From Okeanomitos corallinicola TIOX110 (GTDB lineage: Bacteria > Cyanobacteriota > Cyanobacteriia > Cyanobacteriales > Nostocaceae): DNA of 64,000 bases. The notes below the pieces were generated by a model. The model saw nothing but the letters and a program-made list of their open reading frames with translations. It had not been told where the DNA came from and searched no databases. Below, in pieces: positions 44,772-54,841 of this stretch. The stretch spans positions 2,149,318 to 2,213,317 of the forward strand of contig NZ_CP150886.1 in the NCBI RefSeq assembly GCF_038050375.1, given 5' to 3'. Both the position numbers and the translations under genes were made by a program. Numbering within the stretch: position 1 is the first letter of the stretch; the number at the start of each line of letters is the position of its first letter.

Positions 44772-46388
44772 ATGCAAGAAGGAAGCTATATTTGGAGTCG
44801 TCTGGAAAGACAACATCACCCAGTTGATAAGTGGATTGATGGTATATGGCTGATAGTTTTACTATTGGCGGCTATGTTACTGTTTAATATCAATTTGGGG
44901 GGAATGCCTCTCAAAGACTGGGATGAGGGCATTGTGGCGCAGGTAGCTAAAGAAATTTGGAGCGCACCAGCAGGTTCTCTGGGTTGGCTTTACCCGACTT
45001 TGGGTGGTGAACCATACCAAAATCAGCCCCCTTTAATGCACTGGTTAGTGGCTTGGGCTTATGCCTGGGGTGGTGTAAATGAGTGGACGACTCGCCTCCC
45101 TGGGGCTATGGTTACGGCTTTTTCTGTACCTTTGTTATATTGCATTGCTAGGGAATTATTTCGCCTCCGTTGGGCAGCTATTTATAGTGCCTTAATTTAT
45201 CTGACCATGCTACCTGTGGTGCGTCATGGCAGATTAGCAGTAGTAGACGGGGTAACAGTAACATTGTTAATGATCATGATGTTATGTGTTTTGCGATCGC
45301 GTCGAGATTTGCGTTACTGTCTGGGCATAGGTATTAGTTTTGGATTAGTTTGTCTAACTAAAGGTGTATTAGGTGTTTTTCTAGGGGTTATTGCTGTAGT
45401 TTTTCTGTTTTGGGATACACCAAGATTACTAGCTAGTTCCTATTTATGGATAGGAGTTTTCATCGGCATATTACCGACTTTAGGTTGGTATCTTGCCCAA
45501 TTTTTACGTTATGGTTATACTTCTCAAATTGAGTTAGGTAATCAATTATTAAATCAAATTAATACTGTTGCTCATGGTCAACCTCAACCACCATGGTATT
45601 ATTTGATGGAAATTCTCAAGTCTACATGGCCTTGGCTAATCTTTTTCCCGCAAACTTTGCGCTTCACCTGGGAAAATCGGAATCTTAGCTGGGCAAAATT
45701 GATTATAGTTTGGACTGGTGTCTATTTACTGCTGATTTCTTTAGTTAATATCAAATTACCTTGGTATTTATTCCCCATTTATCCTAGTTTTGCCTTGGCG
45801 TTTGGTTTTTATATCACCCAGATAGAAAATGTCCGTCTTTTTTCATCCTATCCCCGTACTTGGGTGACAGGTTTTGCAATTTTGGCTGTTGTAGCTTCTG
45901 CGGGGAGCATTTATTTTAGTTTGGGGAGCATAGGTAATACAGATTTACAAATAATTTTTGCCGCAGTAGCTTTAACTATGACTTTAGCCGCAATTTTGGC
46001 AGAACGAGGTGATAGACAATTTTTAAAGATTTTGGTTTGGGGAAGTTATGTTTCTCTGTTTTTGTTGATGAAATCAAATTATTGGGTTTGGGAACCAGAA
46101 CAAGCTTATGCTGTTAAACCAGTGGCAGCAATGATAGCCAGTGCTAACCCTACCGCAGAGAAAATTTACACGTCTTTTCCCTACCATCGTTCATCTTTGA
46201 ATTTTTACAGCGATCGCACCATTATTCCTGTTTCTGACCGAGACTTAAAATATTATTGGCAGTCTGAGCAAAAACCCTATCTTCTAGTTGATACTTCTAC
46301 TTTAGATACTCTCAACCTCGAATCTTTTCAAGTAGTTGATCAAGTCGCAGGTTGGCAATTAATAACGAAGGGAATAGGCAATAAATAA
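44772..46388 (+). CDS. Glycosyltransferase family 39 (ArnT/PMT-like)
   Basis: 538 residues, about 12 membrane helices. The first periplasmic loop holds the family motif KDWDEGIVA with D49, D51 and E52, which correspond to the catalytic/metal acidic pair of polyprenyl-phosphate-sugar-dependent enzymes. Further family features are GGEPYQNQPPLMHWL and a C-terminal soluble tail (YTSFPYHRSSLNFYSDR). It probably moves a sugar from a polyprenyl phosphate donor to lipid or protein at the outer face of the inner membrane. The acceptor is unknown; monocistronic. Confidence 0.88.
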   Translation: MQEGSYIWSRLERQHHPVDKWIDGIWLIVLLLAAMLLFNINLGGMPLKDWDEGIVAQVAKEIWSAPAGSLGWLYPTLGGEPYQNQPPLMHWLVAWAYAWGGVNEWTTRLPGAMVTAFSVPLLYCIARELFRLRWAAIYSALIYLTMLPVVRHGRLAVVDGVTVTLLMIMMLCVLRSRRDLRYCLGIGISFGLVCLTKGVLGVFLGVIAVVFLFWDTPRLLASSYLWIGVFIGILPTLGWYLAQFLRYGYTSQIELGNQLLNQINTVAHGQPQPPWYYLMEILKSTWPWLIFFPQTLRFTWENRNLSWAKLIIVWTGVYLLLISLVNIKLPWYLFPIYPSFALAFGFYITQIENVRLFSSYPRTWVTGFAILAVVASAGSIYFSLGSIGNTDLQIIFAAVALTMTLAAILAERGDRQFLKILVWGSYVSLFLLMKSNYWVWEPEQAYAVKPVAAMIASANPTAEKIYTSFPYHRSSLNFYSDRTIIPVSDRDLKYYWQSEQKPYLLVDTSTLDTLNLESFQVVDQVAGWQLITKGIGNK

Positions 46389-46892
46389 GCTCTTGGGGGT
46401 TTCCCCCATCAGCACTTGCTTATGCTTATAAAAACTAAAACTAACTAATCATAGATATAAAAGTAAGTAAGTTGGTGCGAAAAAACCAAGGTATGTTACA
46501 AAATGTAAAATTGTCTAAAAACCTCTTCCCTCCTGCCTTGCCATAACGATAAATATTCGTGCTTACCTACTTAAATATCTATTGCTATTAACCGTTACAT
46601 TTTTGTGAGGGATGGTAGCTTTTTGTGGTTGCTGCCATAAATCATGACTATTTACCTATTACCATTTGGTGGCAAAATCTTTATACTAACTTTATAATTT
46701 TTAAAACTGTCCTGTCAGAAATTATTACACCCATTAATGAAAATTCTGTCAGTTTTTTTAGAAGAAAAAGTAATTTGAAATCAATAAATAGCTGAATTTT
46801 CAGAAATATTCTCCGCTATTTATATACATTGCTAATTAATTGCCAATTACAGGCTGTCTAAGTGCAAATACTACCCAAATGGAGCATAATTC
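46389..46892. other. Intergenic region upstream of the RND efflux operon
   Basis: A small hairpin GGGGGTTTCCCCC (46395-46407) sits just after the GT39 stop and could help end transcription. The rest is AT-rich without frames; the last ~200 bp should carry the RND operon promoter. ATGGAGCATAATTC just before the ATG at 46893 contains a GGAG ribosome binding site. Confidence 0.45.
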
Positions 46893-48254
46893 ATGGTTTT
46901 TGACCAAAAAAAATTCCAAAAACTGGTGAAAAAATCAACTCCTAAAGTTTCTAAACCAGTCATAAACAGTCATAGATTATTGATGTTTCCTATAGTGCTA
47001 ATAGCGCTACTAACAGCCAGTTGTGGTTCATTACCAAAAGAATCAGCCGAAGCACAATCTAGAAGACCTGGTGGCAGAAATCCGGGTAATAGTGTAACTG
47101 CTGTAGACGTAGCGATCGCTCGTACCAAAGCATTAACAAACCCAGCAGATTACATCGGTAACACCACACCATTTCGGACTGTTTCCGTGCGATCGCAAGT
47201 AGAAGGAAGATTAATCGCCTTAAACCTAGACATCGGTGATACCGTCAAACGAGGACAAGTCATCAGTCAGTTAGATGATGTGTTATTACAAACATCACTA
47301 CAACAAGCAGAAGCGGAAAAAGCCACAAGTCAATCGGAAGTAGCCAGAGCAAAAACCCAAGTTAGCAACGCTCAAGCAGAAGTAGAAAAAGCCAGACTAG
47401 AACTACTGCAAGCACAATCAGACTCCCAAAGACAGCAAAAACTCTTCAAAGAAGGAGCAATCTCCGAACAAACCGCCCAACAAGCCAAAACCACAGCCCA
47501 AACCAGCCAAAAAGCTCTACAAGCAACCATCGAACGAGTTAGAACCGAAAAACAAGCTGTAGAGGCAGCCCAAGGAAGAGTCTTTGCTCAACAAGCAATA
47601 GTTAAAGCAGCAAAAGAACGACTTTCCTACTCCCGTTTAATCTCCCCCATCACTGGAGTAGTCGCAGAAAAAATCACAGAACCTGGTAATCTCCTACAAC
47701 CAGGAAACGAAGTCATCAAAATTGCTGACTTGAGCAGAATTAAAGTTATTGTTCAAGTTTCCGAATTAGAACTAGGCAAAATTCAAGTAGGGCAATCTGT
47801 ACAAGTGCGTTTAGATGCCTTCCCAGATCAAAACATCATTGGGAGAGTAGCGCGTATTTCTCCCACAGCAGATCCTATAGCCCGTTTAATACCCGTAGAA
47901 GTAGTCATTCCCAACAGTGGGGGAAAAATTGGTAGTGGACTACTAGCAAGAGTCAACTTTACTACCGAAACACCAGAGCGAGTAGTGGTATCAGAGGCAG
48001 CAATTAACAGTAAAGCCAGAGAAACCCAAACAGAAATGAACACTGGCAAAATCTTTATAGTTCAAGAACAGGGTGGTAAAACCACAGTGCAAGAACGGTC
48101 TGTAACATTAGGGAAAAAAGCTGATGATAAAGTTGAAATCCTCTCAGGGTTACAACCAGGAGAACGTTATATTGTCCGTAGTAGTAAATCATTAAAAGAC
48201 GGTGAAACTGTCAAATTATCAATTTTGTCAGAAAAGAAAGTTGACAGTAAATAA
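46893..48254 (+). CDS. RND efflux periplasmic adaptor (HlyD/AcrA family)
   Basis: 453 residues. After a basic N-terminus a hydrophobic segment ends at TASCGS (C44, a lipobox-like site). The core has the paired lipoyl half-motif (SVRSQVEGRLIALNLDIGDTVKRGQ), a long Ala/Gln/Lys-rich coiled coil (about 135-250, for contact with TolC), and the second lipoyl half (LISPITGVVAEKITEPGN). It links the inner-membrane pump encoded 54 bp downstream to an outer membrane channel that must lie elsewhere. Substrates are unknown. Confidence 0.9.
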   Translation: MVFDQKKFQKLVKKSTPKVSKPVINSHRLLMFPIVLIALLTASCGSLPKESAEAQSRRPGGRNPGNSVTAVDVAIARTKALTNPADYIGNTTPFRTVSVRSQVEGRLIALNLDIGDTVKRGQVISQLDDVLLQTSLQQAEAEKATSQSEVARAKTQVSNAQAEVEKARLELLQAQSDSQRQQKLFKEGAISEQTAQQAKTTAQTSQKALQATIERVRTEKQAVEAAQGRVFAQQAIVKAAKERLSYSRLISPITGVVAEKITEPGNLLQPGNEVIKIADLSRIKVIVQVSELELGKIQVGQSVQVRLDAFPDQNIIGRVARISPTADPIARLIPVEVVIPNSGGKIGSGLLARVNFTTETPERVVVSEAAINSKARETQTEMNTGKIFIVQEQGGKTTVQERSVTLGKKADDKVEILSGLQPGERYIVRSSKSLKDGETVKLSILSEKKVDSK

Positions 48255-48308
48255 ACACAGATCAAGAAGGATTAAAATAATTGACTTGAAGATTTTTGAG
48301 TATTAAAA

Positions 48309-51300
48309 ATGCAAACAAAAAACAACGGATTTAGTATTAGCAACATTTCAATTCGTCAGCATATTGGTACTTTAATGCTGACCTTGGCTGTAATTGTCAT
48401 TGGTGTATTTTTCATTATTCGTTTACCTGTAGATTTACTACCATCAATTACCTATCCCCGGATTGGGTTGCGAATAGAAGCACCAGGAATTTCCCCAGAA
48501 GTAGCAGTTGATGAAATCACCAAACAATTAGAAGAATCTTTTTCAGCCACAGAAGGAGTAATTCAAGTTTTTTCCCAAACCCGTGAAGGCAGAATTAGTT
48601 TAGATTTGTACTTTCAACCAGGAGGAGATATTGATCAAGCCTTAAATGATGCTACAGCAACCTTAAACCGAGCCAGAAACAGATTACCAGATACTATCGA
48701 AGAACCACGGTTATTCAAATTTGATCCTTCTCAATTACCGGTTTATGAATTTGCTATCACTTCACCTAGTTTAAAAGATGTTGATTTACGAGTTTTTGCC
48801 GAAGAAGAATTAGCTCGTGAATTAAATGTTGTCCCAGGAGTTGCCGTGGTAGATGTATCAGGAGGAGTACAAGAAGAAGTTAGAGTCAATATTGATTTAG
48901 ATCGTCTCCAATCCCTGGGAGTTGGTTTAACTGATGTCTTAAACGAACTACAAGCGCGCAACCAAGATATATCCGGTGGTAGACTTTTAGGTGCAAATTC
49001 TGAACCATTAACCAGGACAGTTGGACGGTTCAAAAATGCCCAAGAAATTAATGATATTTCCTTTGAAGTTTCCACTCCTAATTCTAATATCAAAAACCGT
49101 GTTTATTTACGTGACTTTGCTCAAGTCATTGATGGTTCAGAACAACAAAGAGTATATGTTTTATTGAATGGTGAACAAGCCGTAAAAGTTAGTATTCAAA
49201 AACAGCCAGATGCTAATACTGTCAGCGTTGTAGATGCAGTTAAGAAACGTTTGCAGGAACTACAACAAGCTGGAGTAATTCCTGCCGCATCAATTCTGAC
49301 TCCTACCTTAGATGAATCAATATTTATTCGCAATTCCCTAGCGAATGTTACTACTTCTGGTTTAATTGGTTCTGGTTTAGCAGCAATAGCAGTTTTATTG
49401 TTTCTCGGTTCTATTCGCCAAACTTTAATTATCGTTCTAGCCATTCCCTTAGCATCATTAACAGCTATTATTCTCATGGGATTTTTTGGCTTATCCCTAA
49501 ATATTTTTAGCTTAGGTGGTTTAGCTTTGGGTGTAGGAATAGTAGTTGATAATTCCATCGTCATGCTAGAAAATATTGCCGAGGGAATTAATAGAAAAAA
49601 ACGACAAAATCAGTCATCAAAACTATCAACATCAATAGTTATTGAACAAGCAGCAGAAAGTAGTCAGGAAGTTGAATCAGCATTACTAGCTTCCACAAGT
49701 ACAAACTTGGTAGCAGTATTACCATTTTTGCTAATTGGTGGTTTTATTTCCCTAATATTTAACGAATTAATTCTCACCATTAGTTTTTCAGTAGCAGCAT
49801 CAATTTTAATTGCCGTTACCGTTGTTCCTACGCTGACATCACGGCTATTAGCTTTACCAATTTCCAGTTCATTAAATGACACCTGGTTTTTTCGGGCATT
49901 TAACCGTCGTTTCGATGCAGCCACTAAATTATACAGCAACTTTTTATCAGGAATATTAAGTTGGCGGTTATTAACAATTGTAATTGCGATCGCCTTTTTT
50001 GGTGGTGGTAGTTGGTGGATATCCCCTCAACTGACCCAAGAAATTTTGCCCCAAATAAATACTGGACAAGTTAGTTTATTTGCACAATTCCCTCCAGGAA
50101 CACCCTTAGAAACAAACCAAAAAGTTATGCAGGTTGTAGATAAAATCCTGCTGCAACAACCAGAAACAGAATATGCCTTTTCTACCATTGGTGGCTTTTT
50201 ATTTGGTAGTAATAGTACAGCCAATTCCTTGCGGAGTTCTAGCACCATTACCCTGAAACCAAACACAGACATAGATGCTTTTGTTGAGCGTGTCACTCAG
50301 GAATTTAATCAACTCAACCTAGTAGATATTCGTCTACGTTTAAGTCCTGGAAGAGTCAGGGGTTTAATTCTTAGTAACTCACCCATCCGGGGTGCTGATG
50401 TGGACATCATGTTACAAGGGAATGACACTAATACTTTAGAACAAGCAGGACAGGATTTATTAGCAACTTTAGACGAGAAAGTTACCTCACTCAGATTTCG
50501 TCCTGATGCTGATCCGCGTCAACCAGAAATACAAATTTTACCTGACTGGGAAAGGGTCGCAAATTTAGGTTTAAATACCAAAGAAATCGGTGATACGATT
50601 CAAACAGCAATTACGGGAAGTGTACCCACCCAAATCCAAAGAAATAATCGTTTAGTAGATGTCAGAGTTGAATTAAATGATGCTTCAGTACAAACAGTCT
50701 CCCAACTAGAAAGATTACCTTTATTTGTAGAAGGAAATCAACAAGTTCGTTTAAGTGATGTGGCAAAAATTGCTGAAGGTAAAGCACCAGGAGAAATTCA
50801 ACGTATTAACCAGCGACAAGTATATCTAATTGCTGGTAGTTTAGCTGAGGGAGCAAGTTTAAGTCAGGCCTTTGCAGAAGTTAATCAAGTCCTGGAAGAT
50901 GTGGACTTTCCTGAAGGTGTGAGTCTTTTACCTAGTACCACAGCAGCATCAAATCAACAAATCCAAAAATCTCTCCAAACATTGGGGGGTTTAGCGATAT
51001 TTTTAGTATTTGTAGTCATGGCAGTACAATACAATTCATTGGTTGATCCGCTAGTGATTATATTTACTATTCCCCTAGCTTTAGCCGGCGGTATTTTTGG
51101 TCTTTACATCACAGAAACTGCTGTTGGTGCAACTGTCATTGTTGGCGCTGTTTTATTGGTAGGTATTGTAGTTAATAACGCTATTATTATGGTGGAATTA
51201 GCTAATCAAATTCGGGAAAAAGAAAAAGTTGACCGTCGTACCGCTATTTTGAAAGCAGCACCTCAGCGTTTGCGTCCTATTCTAATGACAACAATTACTA

Positions 51301-51524
51301 CAGTCTTAGGGATGTTTCCCCTAGCTTTAGGTATTGGAGAAGGTTCAGAACTTTTACAACCTTTAGGTGTTGTGGTATTTTCCGGTTTGTCTTTAGCAAC
51401 ATTACTAACTCTCTTTATTATCCCCTGCTTTTATACTCTCCTCCATGATGTTGTTGGTGGGAATTGGGCAAAACCTGTAGTGATTAGATTACGTATTTGG
51501 AAGAAAAATTTCACAAAGGCATAA
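48309..51524 (+). CDS. RND efflux pump permease (AcrB/HAE1-like)
   Basis: 1071 residues with the duplicated RND plan: helix 1 near residue 20-35, periplasmic porter domain, helices 2-6 (about 335-560), second porter region and helices 8-12 at the C-terminus. Helix 4 reads GVGIVVDNSIVMLENIAEGI: the proton-relay pair Asp-Asp of AcrB is Asp-Asn here, as in several HAE1-type pumps. Helix 10 has the expected Lys/Thr region (VVVNNAIIMVELANQI). With its adaptor it forms a drug or metabolite exporter. Confidence 0.93.
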   Translation: MQTKNNGFSISNISIRQHIGTLMLTLAVIVIGVFFIIRLPVDLLPSITYPRIGLRIEAPGISPEVAVDEITKQLEESFSATEGVIQVFSQTREGRISLDLYFQPGGDIDQALNDATATLNRARNRLPDTIEEPRLFKFDPSQLPVYEFAITSPSLKDVDLRVFAEEELARELNVVPGVAVVDVSGGVQEEVRVNIDLDRLQSLGVGLTDVLNELQARNQDISGGRLLGANSEPLTRTVGRFKNAQEINDISFEVSTPNSNIKNRVYLRDFAQVIDGSEQQRVYVLLNGEQAVKVSIQKQPDANTVSVVDAVKKRLQELQQAGVIPAASILTPTLDESIFIRNSLANVTTSGLIGSGLAAIAVLLFLGSIRQTLIIVLAIPLASLTAIILMGFFGLSLNIFSLGGLALGVGIVVDNSIVMLENIAEGINRKKRQNQSSKLSTSIVIEQAAESSQEVESALLASTSTNLVAVLPFLLIGGFISLIFNELILTISFSVAASILIAVTVVPTLTSRLLALPISSSLNDTWFFRAFNRRFDAATKLYSNFLSGILSWRLLTIVIAIAFFGGGSWWISPQLTQEILPQINTGQVSLFAQFPPGTPLETNQKVMQVVDKILLQQPETEYAFSTIGGFLFGSNSTANSLRSSSTITLKPNTDIDAFVERVTQEFNQLNLVDIRLRLSPGRVRGLILSNSPIRGADVDIMLQGNDTNTLEQAGQDLLATLDEKVTSLRFRPDADPRQPEIQILPDWERVANLGLNTKEIGDTIQTAITGSVPTQIQRNNRLVDVRVELNDASVQTVSQLERLPLFVEGNQQVRLSDVAKIAEGKAPGEIQRINQRQVYLIAGSLAEGASLSQAFAEVNQVLEDVDFPEGVSLLPSTTAASNQQIQKSLQTLGGLAIFLVFVVMAVQYNSLVDPLVIIFTIPLALAGGIFGLYITETAVGATVIVGAVLLVGIVVNNAIIMVELANQIREKEKVDRRTAILKAAPQRLRPILMTTITTVLGMFPLALGIGEGSELLQPLGVVVFSGLSLATLLTLFIIPCFYTLLHDVVGGNWAKPVVIRLRIWKKNFTKA

Positions 51525-51622
51525 TTATAATGCCTAATAGAGTAAACGTAATTAGGAACATTGAAAAAATAGATATAAAATCTTTTTTCTTGTTCCTAAA
51601 TTATTGGCAAGCTAAATTATTC

Positions 51623-52681
51623 CTAATTGAATAAATCGTGATAAATTGATAAAACTTCCCTATTTACACGAGCAACATTTAATTCTGCTAAATTTTCCTG
51701 AGCGTTATATTTCCATTTTTGTAAAATATCTGAATTACTCAATAAATCTTTTAATGCTTCAGCTAAAGCTTGACTATTGTGACTAGGAACTAAAACCCCA
51801 GCTTTGCCATAATCTAAAGCTTCTGGAATGCCATCTACCTGGGTAGCAACAATAGCAGCACCAGCTTCCCTCGCTTCAGAAATTACCAAAGGACATGGAT
51901 CACGGTGAGAAGCAAGGACGAAAATATCACAACCTAAAAGATATTGTTGTGGTTCTGGTTGAAACCCTTCAAAGTGAATTCGATCAGCGACAGAAGTTGA
52001 TTTTGCTTGTTCTATAAATAGCTCTTTATCAGGACCATTTCCTACTAAATAAAGATGTGCTGTGGGAAATTCTCCAGCAATTTTTTCAAAGGCAGTGATT
52101 AACTCAGTAACTCCTTTTCGTTTATACATTCCTGCTACAGTGGCGATCGCTGGATGTTCTAATTTTAAGGGTTGATAATCAGTAATATTTCTAGTGCGTG
52201 GACTTCCTAATGTTCCATTTCTGACCACACATAATTTATTCTCTGGTATACCACGTTCTATCATTGAATTTTTCACAGCTTCACTAACTGCAATTACCCT
52301 ATCTGCCAAACCCATCAATACACTAGCTCGTTGGAATTCATTATGTACAGTAGAAATTACCTTATATTTGTTCTTGATTTTTAGTGTACGTGCTAAAACT
52401 ATTCCCGTCATCATGTGAGCATGAACAATATCTGGTTGGAATTCTTGGATAATCTTTCGATAATTTATCGCTGCCTTAATGATATTAATGAACTGGCGTT
52501 CTTGGTTTAATCTGTAGTGTTTAACACCAAATTTACTGAGTAATTGTTCATATTCACCACCAGATGAAATTACTGCAACATCATAACCAGATTTAGACTG
52601 TAAACAAGCTAGATCAACAGACACATTCACGATACCATTACCTATTTCCTGAATATGATTCAGTATGTGTATAATTCGCAT
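51623..52681 (-). CDS. Glycosyltransferase family 4 (GT-B)
   Basis: 352 residues with two Rossmann-like halves. N-terminal HILNHIQEIGNGIVNVSVDL and IVHAHMMTG are donor-independent family signs; the C-terminal half has VAGMYKRKGVTELI, YLVGNGPDKELF and the E-x7-E motif around SEAREAGAAIVATQVDGIPE. It probably transfers a nucleotide-sugar unit during exopolysaccharide or lipid glycan formation; substrate unknown. It stands alone, convergent to the RND operon. Confidence 0.88.
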   Translation of the reverse strand: MRIIHILNHIQEIGNGIVNVSVDLACLQSKSGYDVAVISSGGEYEQLLSKFGVKHYRLNQERQFINIIKAAINYRKIIQEFQPDIVHAHMMTGIVLARTLKIKNKYKVISTVHNEFQRASVLMGLADRVIAVSEAVKNSMIERGIPENKLCVVRNGTLGSPRTRNITDYQPLKLEHPAIATVAGMYKRKGVTELITAFEKIAGEFPTAHLYLVGNGPDKELFIEQAKSTSVADRIHFEGFQPEPQQYLLGCDIFVLASHRDPCPLVISEAREAGAAIVATQVDGIPEALDYGKAGVLVPSHNSQALAEALKDLLSNSDILQKWKYNAQENLAELNVARVNREVLSIYHDLFN

Positions 52682-53213
52682 CTTTTGTTAAAAATATTTT
52701 TTTGCAATCAGTTGTTCAATGTAGAAATAAAAACAGAAAAACCAAAATAGTATATTTAATATCTAATAAATTCAGATTTTTATAGCTTGTCGCTATATTA
52801 GTGATTCCAAATCTGTAATTTTTATGTTATCCAATATACTTTTGATTCTGTTATCAAAGTTTATTCCATATTACTCTTCCATACTTTTTAAATTCTCAAC
52901 AGTCAGATTTTCGCTCAAGTTTAGATGATATGAAAATCTTTATTTTATTTCTGAAGAAATATATTTCAATCCTGGATTTAGATCAACATTAATTTAATCA
53001 GTTAAAAAGATAAAGTTTTGGCATAGTAAGGATAAATAGATATATTTTTTTGCCCGATTATTCCGGTTTAATTGACTTGCAAAAAAATACTGTGTTACTT
53101 ATAACACTTTACATACAGGATCAGAACAAAAATTTTCAAATCTTATAGACTCTCAGGCAGTTATGGATTTATGATTATTGATTGTGAGTTTTTTTCCAGA
53201 AAATTGCAAAAAT
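52682..53213. other. Long AT-rich leader region before rplS
   Basis: 532 bp with no gene. About 107 bp before the rplS start there is an inverted repeat GTGTTACTTATAACAC (53092-53107). Its position suits a promoter-proximal element or an mRNA leader hairpin for L19. The sequence is otherwise low-complexity AT-rich. Confidence 0.45.
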
Positions 53214-53576
53214 ATGAACGTGCAAGAGATAATCCGCTCTATTGAAGCGGAACATTTAAAGTCCGACCTACCCCAAATTTATGTAGGCGATACAGTCAAA
53301 GTGGGGGTAAAAATCAAAGAAGGGACAAAATACCGCGTCCAACCCTATGAAGGCGTAGTGATCAGTAAACGTAACGGCGGCATTAACGAAACAATTACAG
53401 TTCGCAAAGTTTTCCAAGGTGTCGGTGTTGAGCGAGTGTTTTTATTACATTCACCCCGCATTGACAACATCAAAATTGTGCGTCGAGGTAAGGTAAGACG
53501 GGCTAAACTTTACTATCTCAGAAATCTATCTGGTAAAGCGACCCGGATTAAACAACGGTTTGACCGCCCTTTGTAA
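53214..53576 (+). CDS. rplS: 50S ribosomal protein L19
   Basis: L19 lies at the 30S-50S interface. The ATG at 53214 gives 120 residues starting [20 protein letters not shown], exactly the cyanobacterial L19 N-terminus; an upstream alternative would add 12 unrelated residues. Family blocks PEIYVGDTV-like ([18 protein letters not shown]), [13 protein letters not shown] and [17 protein letters not shown] are present. A hairpin follows the stop, then tRNA-Trp. Confidence 0.97.
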   Translation: MNVQEIIRSIEAEHLKSDLPQIYVGDTVKVGVKIKEGTKYRVQPYEGVVISKRNGGINETITVRKVFQGVGVERVFLLHSPRIDNIKIVRRGKVRRAKLYYLRNLSGKATRIKQRFDRPL

Positions 53577-53618
53577 TCGCAACTGTGCTAAAAAAAAGAG
53601 CAGCAACCCCAAGCTATA

Positions 53619-53634
53619 AGCGGCAGATGCCGCT
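53619..53634 (+). terminator. Hairpin after rplS
   Basis: AGCGGCA-GA-TGCCGCT, a 7-bp perfect stem with a two-base centre, 43 bp after the rplS stop, followed by AACTTGATTTT. It is a plausible weak intrinsic terminator before the tRNA promoter. Confidence 0.5.
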
Positions 53635-53727
53635 AACTTGATTTTAAAAAAAAATTAAGTTATTATGGAGAAAGTTGTGTTAGACTAGCAAAAGTTCAGC
53701 ACAATCCCTAAAGCAAGGATAGCTTGT

Positions 53728-53800
53728 GCGCTCTTAGTTCAGTTGGTAGAACGCAGGTCTCCAAAACCTGATGTCGGGGGTTCAAGTCCTCCAGGGCGCG
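53728..53800 (+). tRNA. trnW: tRNA-Trp (anticodon CCA)
   Basis: A 73-nt cloverleaf. The acceptor arm GCGCTCT pairs with AGGGCGC and the discriminator is G. The D loop contains AGTTGGTAGA; the anticodon stem CAGGT/ACCTG encloses CTCCAAA, giving anticodon CCA at 53761-53763; the T arm is GGGGG-TTCAAGT-CCTCC. CCA is not encoded. tRNA-Trp directly before secE is the usual order in cyanobacteria and many bacteria. Confidence 0.97.
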
Positions 53801-53984
53801 CTGAAAAGCAAAAAATATAGCCCGAAGCAATAGCGCAGTTGCCAAAGCAGCAGTCAGCGTCAATTATTTCGGGTTTATTATTTTTTACTGGTAGCTTTCT
53901 TGTAGACATCAAATTGGTCAAAACTGTAAACCTTGGTGCAAAATAACAAGGTAAAGCTATGTAAGAAACGGGGGGACAACGACA

Positions 53985-54206
53985 GTGGCCAAAAAAAATG
54001 AAGCAGAAATTCCAGCAACCGGAAATGGGTTTAGCTTAAACAACTTCTTCCAAGGCTCAAAAGAAGAACTTGACAAAGTTGTTTGGCCTAGTCGGAAGCA
54101 GTTGGTGAGCGAATCAGCTGCTGTTTTATTAATGGTGACACTCTCCGCATCTTTGATTTATTTGGTAGATGGATTGTTTGCTTGGGCAGCGAAACAGGTA
54201 TTCTGA
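53985..54206 (+). CDS. secE: Preprotein translocase subunit SecE
   Basis: 73 residues from a GTG start with a GGGGGA ribosome binding site. This is the short, single-helix SecE type. After an N-terminal polar arm comes the conserved amphipathic helix (FFQGSKEELDKVVWPSRKQL) and one membrane helix (VLLMVTLSASLIYLVDGLFAW). It clamps SecY in the inner/thylakoid membrane. The TGA stop overlaps the nusG ATG by one base (TGATG). Confidence 0.95.
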   Translation: MAKKNEAEIPATGNGFSLNNFFQGSKEELDKVVWPSRKQLVSESAAVLLMVTLSASLIYLVDGLFAWAAKQVF

Positions 54207-54835
54207 TGAATTCTGCAACAGACGAACCACGAGATGCTTTACACTCAGAGGAAGCACTGGGAACAGCGCAGAAAGAATCACGCTGGTATGCCGTGCAAGT
54301 AGCCTCTGGCTGTGAAAAGCGTGTCAAAACAAATTTAGAGCAGCGCATCCAAACTTTCGATGTAGCTGACCAAATCATCGCCGTGGAAATTCCCCACACA
54401 CCAACGGTTAAACTCCGTAAAGATGGTAAACGTCAGCCAGCAGAGGAAAAAGTTTTTCCTGGATATGTGCTAGTACGGATGATAATGAGTGATGATACAT
54501 GGCAAGTAGTGAGAAACACTACCCATGTGATAAACTTTGTAGGCGCAGAGCAGAAGCGTGGTAGCGGCCGTGGTCGTGGTCACGTGAAGCCAGTACCTTT
54601 GAGTCACTCAGAAGTAGAACGTATATTCAAACAAACGACAGAACAAGAGCCAGTAGTCAAAATTGATATGGCTACAGGTGATAAAATAATAGTTCTTTCT
54701 GGTCCGTTTAAGGATTTTGAGGGTGAAGTGATTGAAGTTTCGCCAGAACGGAGTAAACTAAAAGCTCTACTCTCGATTTTCGGACGAGATACACCAGTAG
54801 AATTGGAATTTAATCAGGTAGAAAAACAGAGCTAA
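54206..54835 (+). CDS. nusG: Transcription termination/antitermination protein NusG
   Basis: 209 residues from the ATG at 54206, which overlaps the secE stop; a start at 54182 inside secE is less likely. The NGN domain has WYAVQVASGCEKRVKTNLEQRI and VFPGYVLVRMIMSDDTW, and the KOW domain has GDKIIVLSGPFKDFEGEVIEV. NusG binds RNA polymerase and couples with ribosomes. It is followed by rplK after 6 bp, the classical operon. Confidence 0.96.
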   Translation: MNSATDEPRDALHSEEALGTAQKESRWYAVQVASGCEKRVKTNLEQRIQTFDVADQIIAVEIPHTPTVKLRKDGKRQPAEEKVFPGYVLVRMIMSDDTWQVVRNTTHVINFVGAEQKRGSGRGRGHVKPVPLSHSEVERIFKQTTEQEPVVKIDMATGDKIIVLSGPFKDFEGEVIEVSPERSKLKALLSIFGRDTPVELEFNQVEKQS

Positions 54836-54841
54836 ATCTAA

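Noticed and set aside
44564-44819. Two overlapping short minus-strand frames before the GT39 gene
   Set aside because: They overlap each other in different frames and one overlaps the GT39 start; no conserved features.
53728-53800. tRNA-Trp as an integration site
   Set aside because: The downstream sequence is secE/nusG in normal order and no repeat of the tRNA 3' end is visible within the window.
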